Source: CAZPMO01 sp964587515 (GTDB taxonomy: Bacteria > Pseudomonadota > Alphaproteobacteria > MPNO01). From it: a stretch of 15,561 nucleotides of DNA. Made by a program: the position numbers and the translations under genes. Positions 12,366-15,561 of this stretch are shown piece by piece; within the stretch, counting starts at the first letter, position 1; every line of letters starts with the position of its first letter. Location of the stretch: NCBI GenBank assembly GCA_964587515.1, contig CAZPMO010000117.1, forward strand, positions 1 to 15,561, given 5' to 3'. The notes beneath the pieces are model-generated. The model made no database searches, had not been told where the DNA came from, and worked only from the letters and a program-made list of their open reading frames with translations.

Positions 12366-13754
12366 CTATGTCTCCTTGGGTGGATCGTCGTCTGTGTCAC
12401 CGGTCTCCGTTTCTCCCGGCGCGTCCAGGACGGCGGCGGGGGCGGCGGGCGGCTCCAGGTCGCGGGCGCGTTCGGGCACCCGCCAGTCGAGGCCGCCAAG
12501 TTCGCCGCAGCGCGCGCAGCGGGGTCCCCAATGGGCCCACACCGCGCCGCACGATGCGCACACCCAGGCCGGGTCGGGCTCGGCGGTGGCGGCGCGGATC
12601 AGCCATTCGCGCGCGGCCTCGGCGTTGCCGTGTTCGGCCTCTTCCAGGTCCGCCATCAGGCGGCAGACGCGGGCCTGCGGCGCGTCGCCGGCGGCGCGTT
12701 CCAGATGGTTGCGCGCGGTGCCCCAGAGCTGCGCCTCCAATGCTGCCTCGGCCAGCGCGATGTGGCTCTCGCGGTGATCGGGGTTGAACGACAGCAGACG
12801 TTCGAAGCGGCGCACCTGCTTCAGGGAATCCTCGTCGCCGCCCATGGTCGCGTAAATGCGCGCAAGCTCCGGGTGAGGCTCGCGGGTCCAGGCGTTGTGG
12901 ATGATGCGCGAGGCGGGCCTGAGACGGCCGCCCTCGGTCATCAGCCCGACCAGGCGCACCGTCGCCGGCAGGAATTCCGGCGACTGGTTATAGGCCTTGC
13001 GCGCATAGGACATGGCGTCGGACTGATTATTGGCCGCCGACGCCTCCATGCTGCAGCCGAGCAGCACCACGACGCGCCGCCGCCGTCCCTCCTCGGCGCT
13101 GACCGCGCGGCGGCGCACCGCTTCCTCGAGGGTCGCCAGCGCTTCGACCCAGCTTCCCTGCTTGGCCTGGAGGTCGAACAATGTGGGCAGCACCCAGGGC
13201 GTCTTGGGGCGCATTTCATAGGCGCGCCGCGCATAGCTCAGCGCCGCGCCGTCGTCGCCGTCGCGCTGCGCCTGCACCAGCAGCCCGCGCAGCCCCAGGA
13301 AGGCGGTCTCGGGCCGCTCCAGCATGGCGTTGAAATAGTTGCGCGCGGCGGCCTCGTCGCCGTTGAGCTGGGCCGCCTGCGCCGACAGCAGCATGGTCAG
13401 CGGCGGATCGCCGAGCAGTGAATCGGCGCGCCGCGCCTGGCGCGAGGCCTCGATCGCGTCGCCGGCGGCGACCGCGACCATGCCCTCGGTCAGCGCCCGG
13501 TAGCCGCGATTGCGCCGCGCGTTGCGCCGGAAGGCGACGAAGCGTCGGGGGCCACGGCGGAGAAACAGCCAGCCGCGATAGAGCGCCGCGAACAATGCCG
13601 CCACCACCGCGACGCTGAAGGCCAGGAATCCGATCGAGGTATCGATCCGCCAGCCCTGCCAGTGCAACGTCACGGTGCCGGGCCGGTCGGCGAACCACAC
13701 CGCGGCGGCCACCAGCACCGCGAGCGCGACGATCCATATCAGGGCGCGAACCAT
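12366..13754 (-). CDS. hemY: HemY-family inner-membrane TPR protein with C-terminal zinc ribbon
   Basis: This 462-residue protein has the HemY_N layout of heme-synthesis operons. There are two membrane helices near residues 4-22 and 40-65, then a long alpha-helical TPR-like domain (for example AARNYFNAMLERPE, ALSYARRAYEMRPKTPW, ARKAYNQSPEFLP). Near the C-terminus C399, C402, C413 and C416 form a CxxC-x10-CxxC zinc ribbon (CASCG...CARCG) followed by an acidic, Pro-rich tail. HemY is thought to scaffold or coordinate late heme enzymes and is not the protoporphyrinogen oxidase of the same name in Gram-positives. It begins 19 bases after the stop of the hemD/mitofilin-like gene, so the two form an operon. 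The zinc ribbon is a common extra in alphaproteobacterial relatives and resembles that of LapB. Confidence 0.9.
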   Translation of the reverse strand: MVRALIWIVALAVLVAAAVWFADRPGTVTLHWQGWRIDTSIGFLAFSVAVVAALFAALYRGWLFLRRGPRRFVAFRRNARRNRGYRALTEGMVAVAAGDAIEASRQARRADSLLGDPPLTMLLSAQAAQLNGDEAAARNYFNAMLERPETAFLGLRGLLVQAQRDGDDGAALSYARRAYEMRPKTPWVLPTLFDLQAKQGSWVEALATLEEAVRRRAVSAEEGRRRRVVVLLGCSMEASAANNQSDAMSYARKAYNQSPEFLPATVRLVGLMTEGGRLRPASRIIHNAWTREPHPELARIYATMGGDEDSLKQVRRFERLLSFNPDHRESHIALAEAALEAQLWGTARNHLERAAGDAPQARVCRLMADLEEAEHGNAEAAREWLIRAATAEPDPAWVCASCGAVWAHWGPRCARCGELGGLDWRVPERARDLEPPAAPAAVLDAPGETETGDTDDDPPKET

Positions 13755-13773
13755 GCGGCGACCGGCCCGACCG

Positions 13774-15561
13774 TCAATCGGCGCGCTTGCCGCCGGAGGC
13801 CGAAAGGCGTCCGATGGCGATGCGGGTCAGCGTGGCGAGGGCGCGGTCGGCGGCGATGCGCGTCTGCGCGTCGCGTCGCCAGTCCGCCATCGCGGCGGCC
13901 GGCTCGTTCGCGAGCCGCGCCAATTCCGCGTCCGCGCCGGCAAGATCATCGTATCCCAGCCGCGCCTCGGCGCGCGCCAGCACCGCCTGGGCGCCATCGC
14001 CGGTAACGTCGTCGCCGACGCGGCGCACCGTCACCACCGATGCGAGCCGCGCGACGGTGCGGTCGACCCAGTGTCCGTCGCCCGACGACAAGGCGGCGCG
14101 CGCGGCGCGCGACGCATCGCCGACGAAACGCTGTTTCAGCGCCGCCGTCGTCGCGATGCCGTTCCCGGCGTATGGCTCCAGCGCCGCCAGCGCCTTCGCG
14201 ATCTCCCCGTTGCCGGACGCGACCGCGCCCAGCGTGCGTAATTCCTCGGCGAACGGTCCGGGGCGCGACAGCGCGTCGCGCAACTGACCGACCGCCAGGA
14301 CAAGCGCGTCGCCGGAACTCGCGCCGCTCGCGACGACCGCGCGCGGGCGGCTCTCGACCGCCTCGAGCCGCCGGCTCAAGTCGTCGGTCGCGGCCAGTTT
14401 ATCCGCCAATTCGCCCGCCAATTCGCTCGCCAATTCACCGACAGCGGTTTCCAGCCTGCCAACACGGTCGCCCATATCCGATGGGGTTTCGGCAGTCTGG
14501 GGCGGCCGCGCCGCCATGCCGCGCAGATCGGCGACCGCGTTCTCCAGGTCATTAATGCGCCGGGTCAGCGCGGCGAGGTCGGGCGCCGATTTCTCGAGCC
14601 GGTCGAGGCGTTCCCGAAGCGCCGCCAGTCCCAGATCGGGCGGCGCGGCGGCTGGCGCGGGCGTGGGTGCCGGCGCGGCCGAGCCGAGGCGCTGGATACG
14701 TTCCTCCAGCTCGGCGATGCGACGTTTCAGGGTCTCGCCGGCCTCGCTGCCGGCCATCGGCACATAACCCTTCCAGCTCGGCCAGGTCACGATTCCGGCG
14801 CCCGCCGCCACAAGCAGGATCAGGACAATCCAGACGCCCACCCGGAAACCACCGCCGGCGGCGCGCGGAGTTTCGCGCGGGGTTTCGCGCCCGGGCGCCG
14901 TGGTGGATTCGGGGATTTTGGTTTTTTCGGCCTCGCTCATCTCTTCGTCCGGTTGTTCCTCTTCGGGCTCTTCGGGCTCTTCGGGTTCGTCAGGCGGCGG
15001 TTCCTCCTCTTCGTTTTCCGAACGGGGAGGCGGGTCGGGTTCGGTTTCGCCGACCAGGTCGGTTTTTGTTTCGCCGACCAAGTCGGCTTGTATCTCGCGG
15101 ACCGAGTCGATCATGGCGTCGGCGTCGGGACGCTCGGCGATCCGCACGTCGCGAAATTCCAGCGCGGCGAGCGCCTGGCCGACGGCCGAAGAAAGGCAGA
15201 CCGCGGTGACGTTCGCGCACGCCGCTTCCAGCCCGGCCGCGCGGGCGAGAATAACAAAGGTCTCCGCCGTGCGGGGAGAGAAAAACAGGATGAAATCGAG
15301 CTCGCCACGCGCCAGCGACTCGCGCGCCTCCTCGGCCAGCGCCTCGACCGGTTTGGCCTCGTACAGCACCACGCCGCGCACCGAAAAGCCGTCGGCTTCG
15401 AGCGTCGCGGCCATGTCGCCCGCCACCGTCGCGCCCGCGCCATGCAACAATGGACCGTCGGAGGGATCGAGTCGTCCGCGCACCAGGGCGGCCAGCGCAA
15501 TGCTGTCGCCGGCGGCGCTTTCGACGCGCGCGAATCCGTGCTCGCGGGCCAGCGCGGCGGT
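13774..15561 (-). CDS. hemD: Uroporphyrinogen-III synthase fused in frame to a mitofilin-like membrane protein (5' end outside window)
   Basis: The frame is open from the right edge, so the GTG at 15483 is internal. The first 150 or so visible residues are the C-terminal lobe of HemD: TAALAREHGFARVESAAGDS, then LLHGAGATVAGDM, the YEAKPVEAL strand, DFILFFSPRTAETF, and AVCLSSAVGQAL. HemD closes hydroxymethylbilane to uroporphyrinogen III. With no stop, a long acidic Glu/Pro linker follows, then one membrane helix (about 14785-14850, VWIVLILLVAAGAGIV), coiled coils (TLKRRIAELEERIQRL, LRERLDRLEK), and a C-terminal helical domain like alphaproteobacterial mitofilin/COG4223 proteins. The usual gene order is hemD, mitofilin-like, hemY as separate genes. 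A Met at 14940-14938 (MSEAEKTK) could be a second start for the mitofilin-like part alone. Confidence 0.85.
   Translation of the reverse strand, partial: TAALAREHGFARVESAAGDSIALAALVRGRLDPSDGPLLHGAGATVAGDMAATLEADGFSVRGVVLYEAKPVEALAEEARESLARGELDFILFFSPRTAETFVILARAAGLEAACANVTAVCLSSAVGQALAALEFRDVRIAERPDADAMIDSVREIQADLVGETKTDLVGETEPDPPPRSENEEEEPPPDEPEEPEEPEEEQPDEEMSEAEKTKIPESTTAPGRETPRETPRAAGGGFRVGVWIVLILLVAAGAGIVTWPSWKGYVPMAGSEAGETLKRRIAELEERIQRLGSAAPAPTPAPAAAPPDLGLAALRERLDRLEKSAPDLAALTRRINDLENAVADLRGMAARPPQTAETPSDMGDRVGRLETAVGELASELAGELADKLAATDDLSRRLEAVESRPRAVVASGASSGDALVLAVGQLRDALSRPGPFAEELRTLGAVASGNGEIAKALAALEPYAGNGIATTAALKQRFVGDASRAARAALSSGDGHWVDRTVARLASVVTVRRVGDDVTGDGAQAVLARAEARLGYDDLAGADAELARLANEPAAAMADWRRDAQTRIAADRALATLTRIAIGRLSASGGKRAD
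14403..14438 (-). repeat. Three in-frame 12-bp repeats in the mitofilin-like coiled coil
   Basis: Three near-identical 12-base units (CGCCAATTCGCC and variants) encode LASELAGELADK-like repeats. They extend a predicted helix by whole turns and look like recent tandem duplication. Confidence 0.6.
14960..15090 (-). repeat. In-frame tandem repeats in the acidic linker of the HemD fusion
   Basis: Nine-base units encode EEP repeats (14960-14995). About 50 bases further, a 24-base unit occurs twice (about 15040-15087) and encodes DLVGETKT/DLVGETEP. The linker that joins HemD to the membrane part has evidently grown by tandem duplication. Confidence 0.6.

Noticed and set aside
12531..13421. Long plus-strand open frame opposite hemY
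   Set aside because: It is an antisense shadow frame rich in Arg, Gly and His with no motifs, while the minus-strand frame has HemY helices and a zinc ribbon.
1..15561. CRISPR array, rRNA genes or transposases
   Set aside because: No regularly spaced repeats, no rRNA-like segments and no transposase or integrase motifs were seen on either strand.

Overview
The window is GC-rich, densely coded bacterial DNA. The gene types and orders point to an alphaproteobacterium, probably Rhodospirillales-like: dapE followed by a membrane protein, a hemD/mitofilin-like/hemY row, and many scattered aromatic or acid catabolism enzymes. Genus cannot be told from the sequence. Two stretches (about 3950-5160 and 10900-12135) are clearly AT-richer than the rest and look acquired.

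Layout. Positions 2-3933 hold a forward, closely packed row: the 3' part of dapE (lysine/peptidoglycan precursor synthesis), a small multi-pass membrane protein whose start overlaps the dapE stop, an arylformamidase-like alpha/beta hydrolase, and a class A FAD monooxygenase. A convergent AT-rich Fic AMP-transferase gene follows (3953-5080), with a strong sigma70-type promoter whose -10 lies inside a 12-bp palindrome. Positions 5444-7610 carry three forward genes that look like a compact Fap-type (functional amyloid) secretion unit: a small Sec-exported protein with a double-glycine-leader-like motif, a periplasmic C39 cysteine peptidase (FapD-like), and a coiled-coil plus beta-barrel outer-membrane protein (FapF-like). 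A hairpin capped by a GAAA tetraloop separates the first two genes. Positions 7689-10790 hold a phytanoyl-CoA-dioxygenase-family enzyme, a class II aldolase/adducin-family protein, an exported S1-type serine protease and an AhpD/CMD-fold protein with changed catalytic positions. An AT-rich pair follows at 10870-12127: a second, unrelated trypsin-like protease with no signal peptide, and a 99-residue orphan protein. It ends beside tRNA-Thr(CGT) and its terminator, both on the minus strand. From 12366 to the right edge the minus strand carries hemY and a hemD open reading frame that runs without a stop into a mitofilin-like membrane protein.

How the parts work together. The 5444-7610 genes make the most coherent system. 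The substrate would be exported by Sec, trimmed in the periplasm by the C39 peptidase at the double-glycine site, and passed through the barrel to the surface. The heme genes and dapE are core metabolism. The catabolic enzymes look like accessory functions with no visible shared pathway. The Fic gene and the AT-rich protease pair are candidate toxin- or defence-type cargo, which is inference from composition, family and position beside a tRNA.
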